DNA of 64,000 nucleotides from positions 2,895,981 to 2,959,980 of the forward strand of contig CM041203.1 of the NCBI GenBank assembly GCA_023078555.1, written 5' to 3'. The translations under genes and the position numbers were made by a program. The stretch comes from Ulva prolifera. Taxonomy: Eukaryota; Chlorophyta; Ulvophyceae; Ulvales; Ulvaceae. The stretch's first letter is position 1. Each line of letters begins with the position of its first letter. The notes beneath the pieces are model-generated. The model did not search any database. It was not told the DNA's origin and was given only the letters and a program-made list of their open reading frames with translations. Below, piece by piece: positions 1-13,500 of the stretch.

Positions 1-1158
1 GAGGACATTCCACACCTGGTGAATCTGACCTATGACCACGTGCCTGTGAGCTGTCCACCCATGGAAGCCTGCTGAAGGGCTGATCAGCCTCTGCAGCATT
101 GCCTGATATGGTTGGTTCGGTTTTCCATTGCACCAGACTCCATGCCTGACTTGGTACAGAACAACGCTGTTCATCAATTGTATCAAATGCAATGCTGTAA
201 TGTCATGGTTCAGACAACTATCATTGAGGGACATGATGCATACTGCCATGTGTGACAAGGAGGAGGATGCATGTTGCCATGTGAGACTAGTGTGAGCCCT
301 GGGCATGTTGACATATGTTGCAGATCAGTGACCTGCTAGTTTCATCATGTGGTGTCATAGGAGTTCAATGACAGACTTAAAGCATGATATGGCTGCCAAA
401 TATGGCAATCCATGGAGTGGTATGGCAATTCATGCAGTGATATGACTGCTACACCACTCACTATCATCACCACTGGAGCATCACCACTTGAGCATCACAC
501 TCATCACACTCATCATTGCATGCATGGGAGAATTTGATTTGCATTGTGTTCACATGTAGGGTTTGGCTCAGTGGGGCGATCTGTCTGTGTGGTCTGACTA
601 TGCTTTGAAGAAGAGATCTGAATCGGCATGCGAGTACTCAGAGAATGTGTCCAAGCAGATCATCGAATGAGACATTGCGTTTGCAGCACAAGCAGCAGCT
701 GCAAACTTTGGCTGTTGTGGGGCTGTCATGTACGCATGCATATGATACATATGTGTGCATTGGGACATATTCATTGGGACATTCACAGCTCCGAAATCGA
801 CACCAGTTCATTGCTAGAGGAAGCCTGCCAACGCACTGACTGACATGCATGATGGGCCTGCCACATGCTTGAAGAGTGGACTGTGGGTGCATGTTACAAG
901 AACAAAGTCAGAGAGGCCGGACCGTGAGTGTGACTGCTGACATGGTGTTCAATGTGTGGCAATCCACCATGGCTGTGATCACTGTGCTCCACCATGTGTG
1001 GCGATCCAGTGGTATAATCCAGTGATATGGCTATACCACTGGAGTGCCACACATGTACATGGGTTGTGTGGGTGTGTGGCTGTGTGGTTGTGGCCGGCGC
1101 GGGTGCTGCTGCTGCTGTCGGGTGCTGCTGTTGCGTGGGTGTGTTGGTGTGGTTGTGT

Positions 1159-1300
1159 GTGTTACAAGGACAAAGCAAGCGAGGCAGGTAGCACCGCAAG
1201 CAAGAACCGGGGGAACGCACACCACGCAGCAAGCCACACGAAGTGTGTGTGTGTGTGGCTCGCGGTGCTACCTGCCTTGCTTGCTTTGTCCTTGTAACAC
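1159..1300. repeat. 39-bp inverted repeat (MITE/SINE-like hairpin)
   Basis: Left arm 1159-1197 and right arm 1262-1300 are reverse complements at 38 of 39 positions, with a 64-nt spacer rich in ACAC/GTGT. The right arm reads GCGGTGCTACCTGCC... and ends ...TTTGTCCTTGTAACAC. Single, more diverged copies of the arm lie near 3189, 17430, 21061, 22345, 29426 and 31428, so this is a dispersed family and here a head-to-head pair. No clear target-site duplication was found. Confidence 0.75.
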
Positions 1301-1786
1301 ATGTATATGGTCATAGCCATGGTGGCAGTGTAGTCTAGTCTGCAGTGCCATCCATCAATATGGAGTCCACCGAGGTGTGGGAGGACTGCTGCACAGAGAT
1401 ACCTCTCGGTGGATGGCTAATTGTGAGGGCTGCATGGCTGCTGATCATCATGGTTCAGCTATTACATGTGGCCAGGCTATGCTTTGCACCCAGCGCCCTG
1501 ACTAGGTTTGATGCATGCCACATCCCTGTGCATCATCAAATGTGTTGTGTTCGATCAGGCAGACTTTCACAAGACTGAGAGTCAGATGTTGCCAGGATGG
1601 ACGGCGTGTGGCTCCGAGTCCTGCATTGGTCTGGCTAGGGCTTCCTACCTGACGTGAGGAGGCCCCGGCACGAGGGCCTCGTACACGTCTGTCGTGACAC
1701 ATCCAGCGGGAACGCGAGACTTTTAGAATTTCTTGAGTCCATTGGACGACCACTGGGTGGACCAGGGGCATCATTCCAGCGAGAAA

Positions 1787-1815
1787 GGGGGTTCTTGTCC
1801 AAATCTGTGCGCAGC
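1787..1815. repeat. short dispersed repeat, copy 1
   Basis: A 29-nt block beginning GGGGGTTCTTGTCC and ending ATCTGTGCGCAGC recurs with small differences at 39748-39774. In that second copy it directly follows a GTAAAGTAAAG tract, which itself recurs near 22877-22903. The three sites look like overlapping fragments of one interspersed repeat. Confidence 0.5.
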
Positions 1816-3677
1816 GTGGCTCCACAGGCGCTCAGCGTATCACAATCGCGCGCATTGAGCCAAGGACAGCACAAAATCACGATAACACTGGTTCATGGAT
1901 GTCCAGTGGTCAACCACACGGTCTTGTGTGACTGTCTGACGCGCCCGTGACGACGCCCACGGCGGGCGGGCACCTCGCCGGAATGGATCCCGACGATTAC
2001 CAAGGTATCAAAGTCTTGGAAAAATCTGAGCTGATGTACTGTCCTTTGTGGTTGTTCAGCCGGAATGGGTGCGTGAGGAAATCGCTGCTTCGTGCTTGTC
2101 TGAGACGATGCCGAAACCAGTTCACACCCGAACGACGGGACAGTTTTACGTGTCGCTGTGGAATGAGTACTTGGTCATTGGGCAATAAGCATTCATTCCG
2201 TGGGCGTAAAATGACAGCTCCCGGATTCACAAGACGAGAAGGCCGCGGTTGAGGCCATTCGTTCATCCCTAGATCTGTTATGCAGTGCAGAACGCCATAT
2301 GAAGAGAAGCATGTATGCCGTGGCACACATCAGCACGAACGAATCTATGTCGTGGCAGTGAGATTCTTGCGGATGTCGCGTCTGCGTGGGGGATCTGCGG
2401 AGCGATTGGGGGCTTGAGCCGTGCGCAGGATCGACGACGCTGCGTCAGACAAAACATTTGTGGCGTGAAGTGACCTACACCCACCGACTGCAGGACGTAT
2501 GGCTGCACCACCGCACAGCCGCGTCACAACGCCACGCACAGAAGCCGCGGCCAGACGCACACAGGCACGTCGCACCCGCCATGGGACCAGGGGATTCACT
2601 CTCCTGGGCCAGCACGGGCTCAAGCCGGACACGCGGCATACACTGCAGCTAGCGCTCATAGATATCCCATCAGCATTCTGGCCAGGGATCTTGAAGCACG
2701 ATGCGACGCCGCCTGAAAAGCCCACAGTGTATCGTGCGCAGCCAGCACAATGGAGGTCTGCACAGAGGACATGAGAGCATTCCCATCCGCCAGTCCAGGC
2801 TATGCACCAAGTGTGCGGTGCAGGAACTGAAGGGATGATGCTCAGCAGCATGCTCTTCGCATGAGGGCATTGAGGGAGAGCAGACACATCACAATCCTGG
2901 TGTGCTGTGGCTCTGGGGGTAGGGTGGGGTTTGGGGCGGCCCCCGGAAATCGGGCGGCCAGGGGCAGCAGTGTGTTGGGCGCAGCCCTGTCGCACGGCGA
3001 CGGGGGTAGAGGTGTTGGATGATGTGTGGGCCGTTGGGTTGTGTGTGTGCGTGTGTAGGGGTGTGGGTATGTGCTTGGCGGTCTGCAGATCTGTGTCGTT
3101 TGCTGAGGGCATGATGGGCTTTCTGTGCGTGATGGGTGTGGCGTGCGTGTGTGTCTGGGTGTGTGCTTGGTCTGCTTGCTTCTTCCGGTGTGCTGGCCTT
3201 CTTGCCGGCTTTATCCTAACACATCACAATCCCACACGGCCTTGACCAGACTGTGGGTCTTGCTGTTCCTGGTGCTAATTCTGGAAGTGTAGCCTTGGCC
3301 TGTTTTAATGTATTGATTTGGGGTGCAGCAATGCGCATTGTGTCTGACAGTGACGGCATTGACCTATACACTTTCAGGCTTCCACAGGCTGCACCCAGCA
3401 CTGGCACAGTCTCTTACACATCTTGGTGACTCGTGAGCCCTGTATGTGGTCTGTGCCGCAGCCCAGTAGGTCGTGCTCAAATCAAAAGTAGCTACCTGTT
3501 TCCCACATGCTTTTATCTAACTTTCCAAATTTCTTTAGAAACTGATGTTGTTTCCATGACGCCCAGGCATCTGCTGCTACCACAGCATACTCAGGCAAAG
3601 GAATGATTGAGACATCAAAATTCGCATGCATCTATAAACAGGAATCACACGGGAACTTGTGCTGCAGCATGGTATCA

Positions 3678-6600
3678 TCATTGTCGCCTGCAGATTCCGT
3701 TTTCGGAGAAGAGGCCTTCATCACATGGGCGCCGCCCATCCCAGAAGCATTGTGACTGCTCCGACCCACCGCAAGGCACGCTTGCAGATGGGACACACAC
3801 TGCAGTGGACGGTTGGACAACAAGTGGACTGGTGCATGCCAGCCCAATGCAAGCCGTGCTTCCGAGGACTCCACAGGGCTGCGGTGATTCACTTCTTGCA
3901 CTGTCAATGCATATCATCTCTGGGAAGGTCGCATAAAGTAGCTGGCTGCAGAGTGCTTGTTCACCAAAACAGATCGGGAAACCCCGAACGCCGCATGGCA
4001 CATCTTCTGCGGGTCCACAAATGTTGTCGCCAGGTCTGCAAGCACGGAACAAAGATATTTACTGAGGGCCATGTATGCAGCCAAGAGGGCACAACTCGCC
4101 TGTCTCATCGTCTTGTGTATGCAGTGCTTGCCTGTGATGGGCCCTTTTTGGGGCAACATAATTCGCCACAAGCATCAGCACTTGAAAAACAGCTCTAAGC
4201 TGGACTTCTAGCCACACCTTGGGATTGAAGATGTGCCATTATGATCTCAACATGTGTAGAGCAGCACCAGAACTAATGCTGCATTGCGTGTATACTTGCT
4301 CTCCAAGCAGGGGCACCAGAGGTCCGTACCTAGCCATGAGTCCAGGCTGACATTCCACATCTTTGTCGCATGGCATGTTTCCAAGTGAACCACAATTTAT
4401 TGCTTGGGCCTCCTGGGTTATGCAGATCCCCTCAGGAAGGACTACAAAAAGACCTTCTTGGCAGTGCGGTGCTTCATTGCACATTGACTGTCCATTTCCA
4501 CCGCAGTCATCACCTTGTGGATATATTGTTGCTGCACAACTCAGCACCTTTGTAGCATGTCATAAACAAACAAGATACAGTCATGTGCGTGTTCATTTGA
4601 TCTCATGACTGCATCATCACCCCATTTTTCAAATGTCTGATGTACGCACTGGGTTGCTTGTCTGAACAAATAATCTCGCCTGCATCCTTTATCAGAAATA
4701 AATTATTTCCACATGCAGGCTGTCCGGGACATGGTTGAGCCCCGTTTCGTCCACACCCAAGGGTACCATTGCTGTGATCTGGGCTGCCCTTCAGGCCTTT
4801 CAAGCTCTGGTCATCGACATCCTGTGCAGCTGCTTTGCACTGGCCACCAATGGCTGTCAATCCTTTGTTGCAGGGTGGCCCCATGACAGGTCGACCACAA
4901 ACTGCTTGATCAGCTGCTCCACAAGCTATGCATTTGCTTTGGTACTGCCTCAAGGGTGGGTCGCAAGGTGACCCCTCTGTGCATGCAAACTGCCCAGCGG
5001 CGCCGCATTCAGCACATACCCCTGCCGCAGCAACAACTGTCCGCCCAAGACATCGAGCAGGGGTGCCTTTGCACCATGGCAGTCCCGCTGTTCCGCAGGC
5101 GTTGGAGACTACAGACTGGTCAGCAACTGCTCCGTCCGGCATCTGTGCTGGTCGGATGCACAGATCCGGTTTGTCGTCACTGAACACAGCAACTAATTTG
5201 CCTGTGCACATCTTGAAGCGATTGATGCATGGTGGCTGGTCTGCTTTGCCACATCGAATGCACTCCAGTCCGTCTGCAGAGGGTGTAGACAGACCATAGC
5301 AGGGACGTGCAGGGTCACGATTCTCATCGAGCTCAACCACACACGGAGGCTGACCAACTTTTCCACAGCCGCTAGATTGACCCTCTTCGGAACAGTAAGC
5401 CTCTGCGGCCTGGCTGCGGAGCTCAAGATCGGTTCCTAATCGAACTCCAATAGCTGTCAGTCCAGCGTCACACGGTGTGTCAAAGGGGTCATCTTCGCTG
5501 CAGAAATCAGTTTCGCAGCACACAGGGTCGCCTGGACCTCCACATGCGGTGCAAAAGTCGTCTGCAAGACTCACAGACAGCCGATACCCACATTGTGGCT
5601 CATCTGCGCACGGAACTGCACCCTCGGCCTCTCCACATGGATGGCAAATGCCATCTTCATCTGCCAGAAGTTGATCCCCACAGTAAGGCGTTTCCAAGCA
5701 GCGGGACTGGCCAAGCGAACCACACTCACGTTCGTCCTCCAGAGTGGCACCATTCCCGGGCCGTGACTGGTCAATGATGGCGTCATCATCAGGGCAAGGA
5801 TTGGGACCAGCACAGCCAGGTTCAGGGCACAAACAGATATGCCTCTGTCCAACAGCATGATACTCTTCAAGTCCATCATCACAACGCTCCTGTTCAGGAC
5901 CATCGCATATTACTTTACTTGCACTGCCACATTCAATGCATGTCAGATTGTCCTCTGAGGGAACTGATCGGCCGTGACAAGTCCCGCCACAGGATTTTTG
6001 TCCAACAAATCCACATTGGTCTGTCGATTTTTGCGATGCACAGACTGACTGCTGTCCCACAACAATGAGTCGCTTGTCCTGTGATGTGATGGTTGTTCTG
6101 TGTAGACCAGAGTCACACGGAGGGTCATTCAACTTGTCGCTGCAAGGTGGTTCATCTTCACCACCGCAATTTTCGCAGGTCTGCAGAGCGACTCCTTCAA
6201 CGACATCAGTCATTCGCCCTTTGCAGGCAGGAGTTGATGTACATGGCAATGCGCCGGCCCTGTGTCCACACCGAACACATACACCACCATCTCCAACAGC
6301 AAGGTTTTTGCCGCAGTATGGTAGTGTGGGGCAAGGCATTGTGCGGATCTGACCACACCTGAAAGATTGGTCACTGATGGCATCCTCTACAACACACCAC
6401 AGCTTCAGTAAATGCTGCATACCAGATCAATGTCCAGGATAAAACTGGACAGGGTGACCTTTTTTAACCTACCTCGAACACAGTTTGGGTTGCGAATGCA
6501 CGTAGCGGTGACTGCTTCCACCTCAAGACATTCATCACAAGGTCGATCTCCAGGGAAGGAACACGGGGGTCCGCCGTCATAGCCACAGTATGGGCGCACA

Positions 6601-8484
6601 GGACAAGGCCCTGCAGATATTTCGGCGGCACATGTTCCAGTGGACTCCTCCAGATAAAGTCCACACTGACAGGGCCGCACACGCGCAGCGGTGCATGGTG
6701 CAGCATTGATCATGCCACACTCAGCTCCAGAATCCACTCCATCTGAGCTTTGGTCCAAAATTACATCCGGCTCGGAACCGGGGGGGGTGGAAGGCAGAGG
6801 ACTGGCGCCTGCACCATTTGTCGTGTAAGATTGAGGCTCATTGCAGTACAAGCAGAGTTGCTGCACACGACAACATCGTTGTCTGCACTGTGCCTAGCGA
6901 TTGCAACTTCCTCTTGCCTGGAAGACAGCGTGGTAGTGTCACAAAACCTGAGAGTGACACAAATAGCGTACCTGGATTGTTCTGGTTGACTGGGATTTCA
7001 GTCACAGGACCATCCGAGTCCAGGCAACCATTGGGATCTTCGATGCAAGTGCCATCACCTCCAATCTTGAGGCCACATTCACAACCACTCGCACAGGGGT
7101 TGCCCCCACGTACACCACAAACTCCTGCAATAGAACAAAAGATGCATAAGTACTTGACATGCAGCACACGGAATTGCTATGGCGGATCATGCCTGGATTC
7201 TCAGCCTGTGGCTCCGACGCAGGTGATGGATCAGATGTTGGCGATGGAGGTTTCAGCGGTCCAGGAGACGGAACAGGAAACGCCTGTGGTGATGGCGATT
7301 GCAAAGGGAATTGTGCCCCCGGTCCAGGCATTGAAACAGGCAGTCCTGTATCTGATGTAAGGGAAAATGTCTTCAGGCACCATGGCTCTACACGCCAGCG
7401 TATGCTGTATATTTGCTCCAGCTCATGTACAACATGATCAACCAAACCATGCACAGGCTTCAACACAAGGCACAGCATCAGGAATCTTCTATTGCACACC
7501 GTTCCGTGTGACATCAACAACTAACGTCATTCCTTCCGCACAATTATCCTTGCAAGGAGGCTGTAAATTGTGGCCGCAACCTTGTACACTCTCTGATTTT
7601 GCTGTCATATCTTCCATACACAGGAACACTGCAAGCACATGGCATCAGCTGAACTACAGGTTCTGCAACAAACATTGACACCATGTCCGTCAATCTTATG
7701 GTAGCTTTGCTTTCATACCTGGTATGTGAGTTACGAGTCCATCATCGCACTGCCATGTGGGTCCCTCTGAGGACGGCTCCATGCAGGGTGGGTCGTTCAG
7801 ACCTCCACACATGGGAGAGGCAGATGCGCCAACAGGAATAACTGCAAGTTGGCAAAAATGAAGTAACCAGATTCGTCACGCAGTAGATGCAACAAGTTTC
7901 TGCAAAAGTCGTACGGTCTGGGAAAAACTCTTCCTTGACGTATGTATATTCAGTGACAACACATCGGTCTTGCTCCGCATAGCACGTGAATCCTCCACCA
8001 CAAAGGCTGCCCAGCACAGCACAGCATGGCTGCCACTCCAGCCCACAGGGTCGACATTGAATGTTGATGTCAGAGCGCCCTGCGGATGATCCATCTCTTG
8101 CTGTTTTGCGCCCATAAACCAATGTGCACAGGTCCATTAAATCAATTCTGTTGACATCGTACTCGTAGTTGGGATGAGGCCGTCCAGTTCACAATATGGT
8201 GATCTTGGACATGGCTGTGCAAAAGGTGTTCCACATGGCTCACAGCGAGGCAGTGGTTCACGGGCAATGCAGCTAAGGCCAGGATCCTCACACACATCAC
8301 CAGAAGCACAGCAAGGCTGGAATGCCTTCCCGCAGTCTGGTACTGCCACCTGTCCTAGACTACGGCTTGGATGCTCCAGCCTCGATAGATAAACCGGGGT
8401 AAGGCGTTCTGCGTCGAGTGCAAACACCATCGCAGGTGGCATCAACAAGAACGACCACACGGTCGAATGGATGCGGAGGATCAT
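3678..8484 (-). CDS. secreted cysteine-rich repeat protein (1227 aa)
   Basis: Proposed exons (minus): 8163-8484, 7915-8079, 7719-7841, 7500-7628, 7193-7351, 6972-7124, 6473-6808, 4650-6386, 4330-4531, 3678-4035; all phases close (1228 codons with stop). The N-terminus (MILRIHSTVWSFLLM...) is a signal peptide, so the protein is secreted or wall-associated. Most of the chain is about 20 degenerate modules of type CGxxGxxPC-x(n)-C-x3-L-x(n)-C, 14-15 of them in the 1.7-kb exon, often separated by a DQS-containing spacer. Exon 5 encodes a Ser-Pro-rich linker (SPSP, PPSP) like hydroxyproline-rich wall glycoproteins. No catalytic domain or TM helix is visible. Module spacing recalls Stig1-like CGxxGQxCC repeats, but I do not recognise the family. 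The first eight introns are all phase 1; the intron after exon 5 appears to be GC-AG. The function is unknown; binding or a structural extracellular role is inferred. Confidence 0.8.
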
Positions 8485-9459
8485 AGTGCCACTGGCACCT
8501 CCTTGAACTCAAGCCTGCGGGACAATGAAATCGTTTTCCGGCGCTTTAAGCGATGTAGGTTCGTTCGTCTACGACCCGTACGGTGGTCACGTCACATGCC
8601 TGCAAGACAGTGTAAACAGCGGTCTTATACCACAGAGACATCTTCATATTCAATAGAGAGATAACTCAAATTGCGCGGAGTACAGATTCAATCATCAGCA
8701 GAATTGCAGCTGTGGCGTCACATCGCCTCGGACAATAAGACAAGACCTGAACTTGTTCCAAGCTTGGACGAAGCTTGTACACAAGCAATGAGACCACACA
8801 TCACCCGTCCAACGGCAAATCGTTTGTCAATGTTGAATCCCTGCTGTTTCAAAACTGCGCAGAGCTACATGAGTTCGGAGGCCCAGAAATCGCACCCACT
8901 CCAGTGGTCAGTCCCGGTGCGATAATTCGTTTGTGTATTCTAGCGGCTAGTAGCAAAATTTCTTACGCGTTGAGGCAATAAGCGCTGCAATATGCAGGTA
9001 CGTACAATCGAACTTGTCAAGACCTGCCCACAAGTATAACGTTGCGCTGCGGATGTTCGCCTCACATTTATCCGAGGCCAGAGCCGGATGTTGCCATCGA
9101 CGGCAGTACAGCTGTGTATATGCACTTCAGCCTTGAGACTGCATGCGATCTGGTTGACCAATGGCGTGGGGGCTTCCACATGCATGAGATGCAGAGTCGC
9201 AACACAGTTCATTCCGTACGTATTTGGCTGACCGAGATCATGCACAAACCTGTCTACAACACTCTTTGCTCAATTTCGCGCCGAAGTCAATTTGTCTATT
9301 ATCTGCCCTTCATGGGAGGCTCGCTCGCGTTGCCATGCAATGAACCTGTTGACTTCGCGTTGAGATGTCATCGCTGATGTCGCAGGAATTTTTATGCTAA
9401 TGCCTTATGTAGCGGCTGTCTTGTAGTGTACACCAGGGCCTGCGCATTGTTGGGCAGAC
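8485..9459. promoter_or_regulatory. divergent intergenic region
   Basis: This 975-nt gap separates the start codons of the minus-strand Cys-rich gene and the plus-strand karyopherin gene, so it must hold both promoters and 5' UTRs. I see no TATA box or other motif I would defend, and no coding exon. Confidence 0.4.
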
Positions 9460-10554
9460 ATGAGCGACCAAGAGCAACTGGCAAATTTTCGTCGCGCTGT
9501 TCGTGCCATTTACGAGTCGCATGATAATCAAGAGCGGGTAAGAGCAGAGGAATGGCTTGAAGATTGGCGTGGCCAGGCGTCAGCCTGGCAAGCTGCCGCT
9601 GCAATTCTGGACGACTCCGGCAGCACTGAGGATGAGCGCTTCATGGCTGCTCAAACGTTGAGAACTAAGGTAAATCCCAATCTGTGTTGCTGTTGGTGTA
9701 ATGGTTAGAGTGTGATCTCCCCGCGGGGTGTATGCAGCTGCTCCGAACAGCGCGGGTATTGTGTCGCCTGCTTGTAGCCGTTCGGGACCGGCTCCAATCA
9801 CCCGCCGCGCCGACTTCCGCACATTAGGAAATCATATTCGCTCGCATGCCTGTAGACACAACGGGACTTCGAGGAGCTACCGCCGGAGGCTGTTTCAGGG
9901 CTGCAGAATACACTGGTGACATTGCTGATCAGATATGGCGACGGCTTCAAGCCGATACGGACCCAATTGTGTGTAGCGATCGCATCTCTTGCTGTGCATA
10001 TTCCAGCTGCCACCTTTGGTGAGGCGGGCGTGATCGGCTGGCTCTACAACAAACTCAATTCAGAAACTGATCCGTCCGTCGCAGTTGTGTGCCTGCTGGA
10101 GCTGCTGCTTACCTTACCTCAGGTACGTCTCAGCGCTATCAGAATATGTGACAATGTATTGCTCAGGTTGTGGCTCTTGATAACGAACAGGTGCAGGAAG
10201 TGATGAGCACCAGAGTTGCAGTCAGGCCAGAGCGGCGACGGCAGGCTGAACAGGAAATGACAGGTGTCTTTGAGGCGGCTCTATCGGCGTTACACGGAGC
10301 GTTATCTCATTCAGGCGATGTGGTGCTCCAAAGCGTTCTGGCAGCCTTGGCGCAGTGGCTGAGCTTGACGCGTGCCCGCGGGGTATCATGCGAGACTCTG
10401 CAGACTCATCCATTGATACGCAAAGCCCTGGACAGCCTCGGCAATCCAGCAGTCTTCGACGATGCTGTCGATGCTGTGGACGAGCTGATCTGGTGCACTG
10501 TTGACAGAAAGGCCAGCTTTCCACGTATCCGGGGCGAGATGATGCCACTGATCC

Positions 10555-10597
<43 letters not shown>

Positions 10598-13500
10598 AAT
10601 GCCCTATGCGCTAGATAGGCGATATCACGTCCGCTATTCTAGGGTCATGTCTCCCGAGCTCCCTAACTTGGCTGCAGGAACTTGTGGGACGAATTATGGC
10701 GTTTCGCCCGCGGTTCCATGTTGCTCTACTGCGTGCAATCAATGATGATGCTGGTAAGGACCCGGATGAAGGGCTCAGTCCGGAGGCCAGGGAAACGGCG
10801 CATGACGATGATGAGACCGTTCGCTGTATGGTCAGATTATTTCTGGACATAGCTGATGCATACCAAGTGTTAATTGCGCAAGGTTCTGAAGAGGTAGGCC
10901 GAGCCAGTATTGCAACCTACCCTGTATACAGTTTCCCCCCTCCCCCCTCCAGCATCACCGTCATATGTGAGCAATTCCTGCTTGCAGACTGTAACACCTC
11001 TTGAGGGCTGCCTGGAAATCTGCTCTCACCCTGTCTGGGACACGTTCACCATGGCATTGGGAACCATCAGCAAAATTGCGAACAGGGTAGCGGAATGTCC
11101 ACCTACTCTGCCTGAGTGCTCAGAGCGGATCAAGAATTTCCATTTCCGGTTTGTTTCCGTGCTCGGTAAACGCGTCAGGTAGGTCTTCTAAATTGCGTTG
11201 TTCTCAGTGCTCCTGAGTTGTCCAGTCTGTCCCTTTCGTGTGTGAGTTTCACTGGACTTGTGTAGGTTTGCGGACGATTTAGAGCAGCAGAAGAACGAGG
11301 CTCGTCGTCAGTTCAAAATGATTCGTTATGAGATTGAAGACGTCCTTAGAGACATCGTCGCTGTGCTGGGACCCACGGCAGTCCTGGAAGTGCTGGCTGG
11401 TCAATTGGGGGAAGCTTTGAAGTCTGCCACATCACCTGGCGCAACAGCATCTAGCTGGAAGGATGCAGAGGCAGCCTATTTCTGTATGATGTGCTTGTCA
11501 GAGAGCCCTCCACCACATGGTGATCAGACGCTTTTACAGGTTTGACGCAGGTCACTTGGTTGTAGTGTTGCAACATCATTTCCCTGCAACATTGCAAAAC
11601 AATTGTTGACGCTGATGCACTCAACTGCATGTTAACGCTTAGGTATGTGATCACTGTCGAATACAGACCCAGTGGTGGTACAGGTTCTGAAGACTGTGGA
11701 CACCTGCGCAGATCATGAACGGATTCAGTTCACTGTATGCATGCTGATCTGCAAGTTCAGTTGTTGGCTGGCGAGCTCTGCTTTGGAAGACCCATCACTG
11801 GTCCAGCTTGTCCCACTGCTTTTCAAACACTCGATTTTGAGCTTGAACAAGCATGTATCGGCCGGTGGTGCCAGCCTTGCTTTTGCAGCCCTGTGCCGCG
11901 ATTCGGCTCCCAGCATTGCAGAACACTGTAGCACAGAGCTGATGGACACGTTTGACAGCGCTGCAAGCATTGAGAGCGCCACCTGGCGCCGACGTGCTGG
12001 CTCGATCACGATGTCAACCATGCCACTTGAAGAAGAAGATGTCTGCAGCATCGTGGAAGGCACAGCTACAGTCCTTGCTCATGCTGCTGCCAGTGGCTTA
12101 CAAGAGGTATGATTGACACGGATTGCGGTGTCAGGGAATATGTTTTGATTGTCCGACCATTTCCATCCTGCTCACAGTTCATGGCCATGGGAACTGACAA
12201 GTCGGATTGTGAGCACAAATGATATTCCAGTGGTGTTTCACAGAGAAATTGCTCAATTTTGATGTCCAAACTGGCGTTTCGTGTGCTCCCTGCATGCTGT
12301 GACCTCGGATGTGTAGCCTAGCGGCACATTGTCTCAGTGCTAACCAGCGCTTTTGCAGGCTGAGCAGAGCTTGGTGCGGTGTATGGACAAGCTGATGCAG
12401 CCAGTCGCTCTGCTGGTGCAAGCGTGCTCTGCACATGGTGGTTTTCCACCCGATGATAAGCGGATACACGCTACGGTAACAGACGGCACGCAGCGGCTTG
12501 CCACCTTTTGCCAGCACTTGCAAGGCTGCCCGGCCTTCATTGGTGCTCATCTTCCTCGCCTCTGGGATTTTGTGGCCAGTGTAATATCATTGGCGCAGCA
12601 AGAGGAGGCCATCGTGGAGAGCAGCTTGAAAGTGATCATGTATGCACCCTTAGCAACACTACATGTGACATGCTACGCCTGGTGTTGCCAAAATCGCACT
12701 TTCGACAGCTGTGTGAAGTCAACCTTTGTCATGCTTTGAAGTACCTGGGTTTCGTATATGCAGAAAGGCAATTGGCTCTTCAAAGGGACATCAGGCAGAA
12801 CATTGGCTTCAGCGAATTCTTGAAAACCTCCCGCAAGCTTACGAACAGTCTCACTTCTCCGGTTATTTGTATCTTGCATCACACATTGTGCGTGCATGTG
12901 GCACCGAGGGCTCTCCACACCAGCCCATCGTTGCCAACACTGTCACCCCAATGATTCAGGAGGCTTGTTCAAAGCTTGCATCGCTGGGAGCTTGCAACCG
13001 GTGTCCCCATGACATGGATGATCTCTTCCTGATGGCATACAAGGGCCTGGTGCATGCTCCATCTCTATTCCTGGGCCAGGCCGTGCTGTCCAACCTGCTG
13101 CGGGTTGCTGCAGTCGGCATGCTGGTGCAGCATCAGCATGCATTCCAGTCGATTCAGTCGTTCATGTGGCGGCTACTAGATGCGCAGACGCTATCATCTG
13201 CGCCTAATCGAGAACAAACGCAGGCAATACTACAAGTGCGCGGCGCACCTCTGTGAGTCAGTCTCTGCCGACAAGAGTGCCGCTCAATTTGCTGCCCTGG
13301 CACAGATTGTTCTGTTGTTGCCGTGCAGCATGTGTCCTGCCCTGTCCTGACCTTGCACCTGCCTCACAGGAGCTTCTTGTCAGCTACGGCCCCACACTGT
13401 TGCGGCTTGAGCTGGCAGCCGTGGTGGGCCTGGTGTCTGAGAATCGGATCCCAGATATCGCCGGAACACTGTTACAAATCATGCTGGCAACTTCTCAGGC

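Larger units (their letters stand above)
1..3677. other. intergenic, no gene recognised
   Basis: No reading frame here has a recognisable domain or a chain of phase-consistent exons. The stretch is rich in CA/GT-biased and CACCAC/CATCAC-like low-complexity sequence and holds the hairpin at 1159-1300, a motif copy near 3189-3222 and a short dispersed repeat at 1787-1815. A 255-codon open frame on the minus strand (2345-3112) has no recognisable content and I treat it as chance. Confidence 0.6.

Noticed and set aside
2345..3112. 255-codon open frame on the minus strand
   Set aside because: Composition is His/Thr/Pro-rich and low complexity, no domain, no flanking exons; likely a chance opening in GC-rich sequence.
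10557..10589. (GT)n and the 14332-14392 tract as CRISPR or telomere-like repeats
   Set aside because: Plain dinucleotide microsatellites without spacers or telomeric unit.
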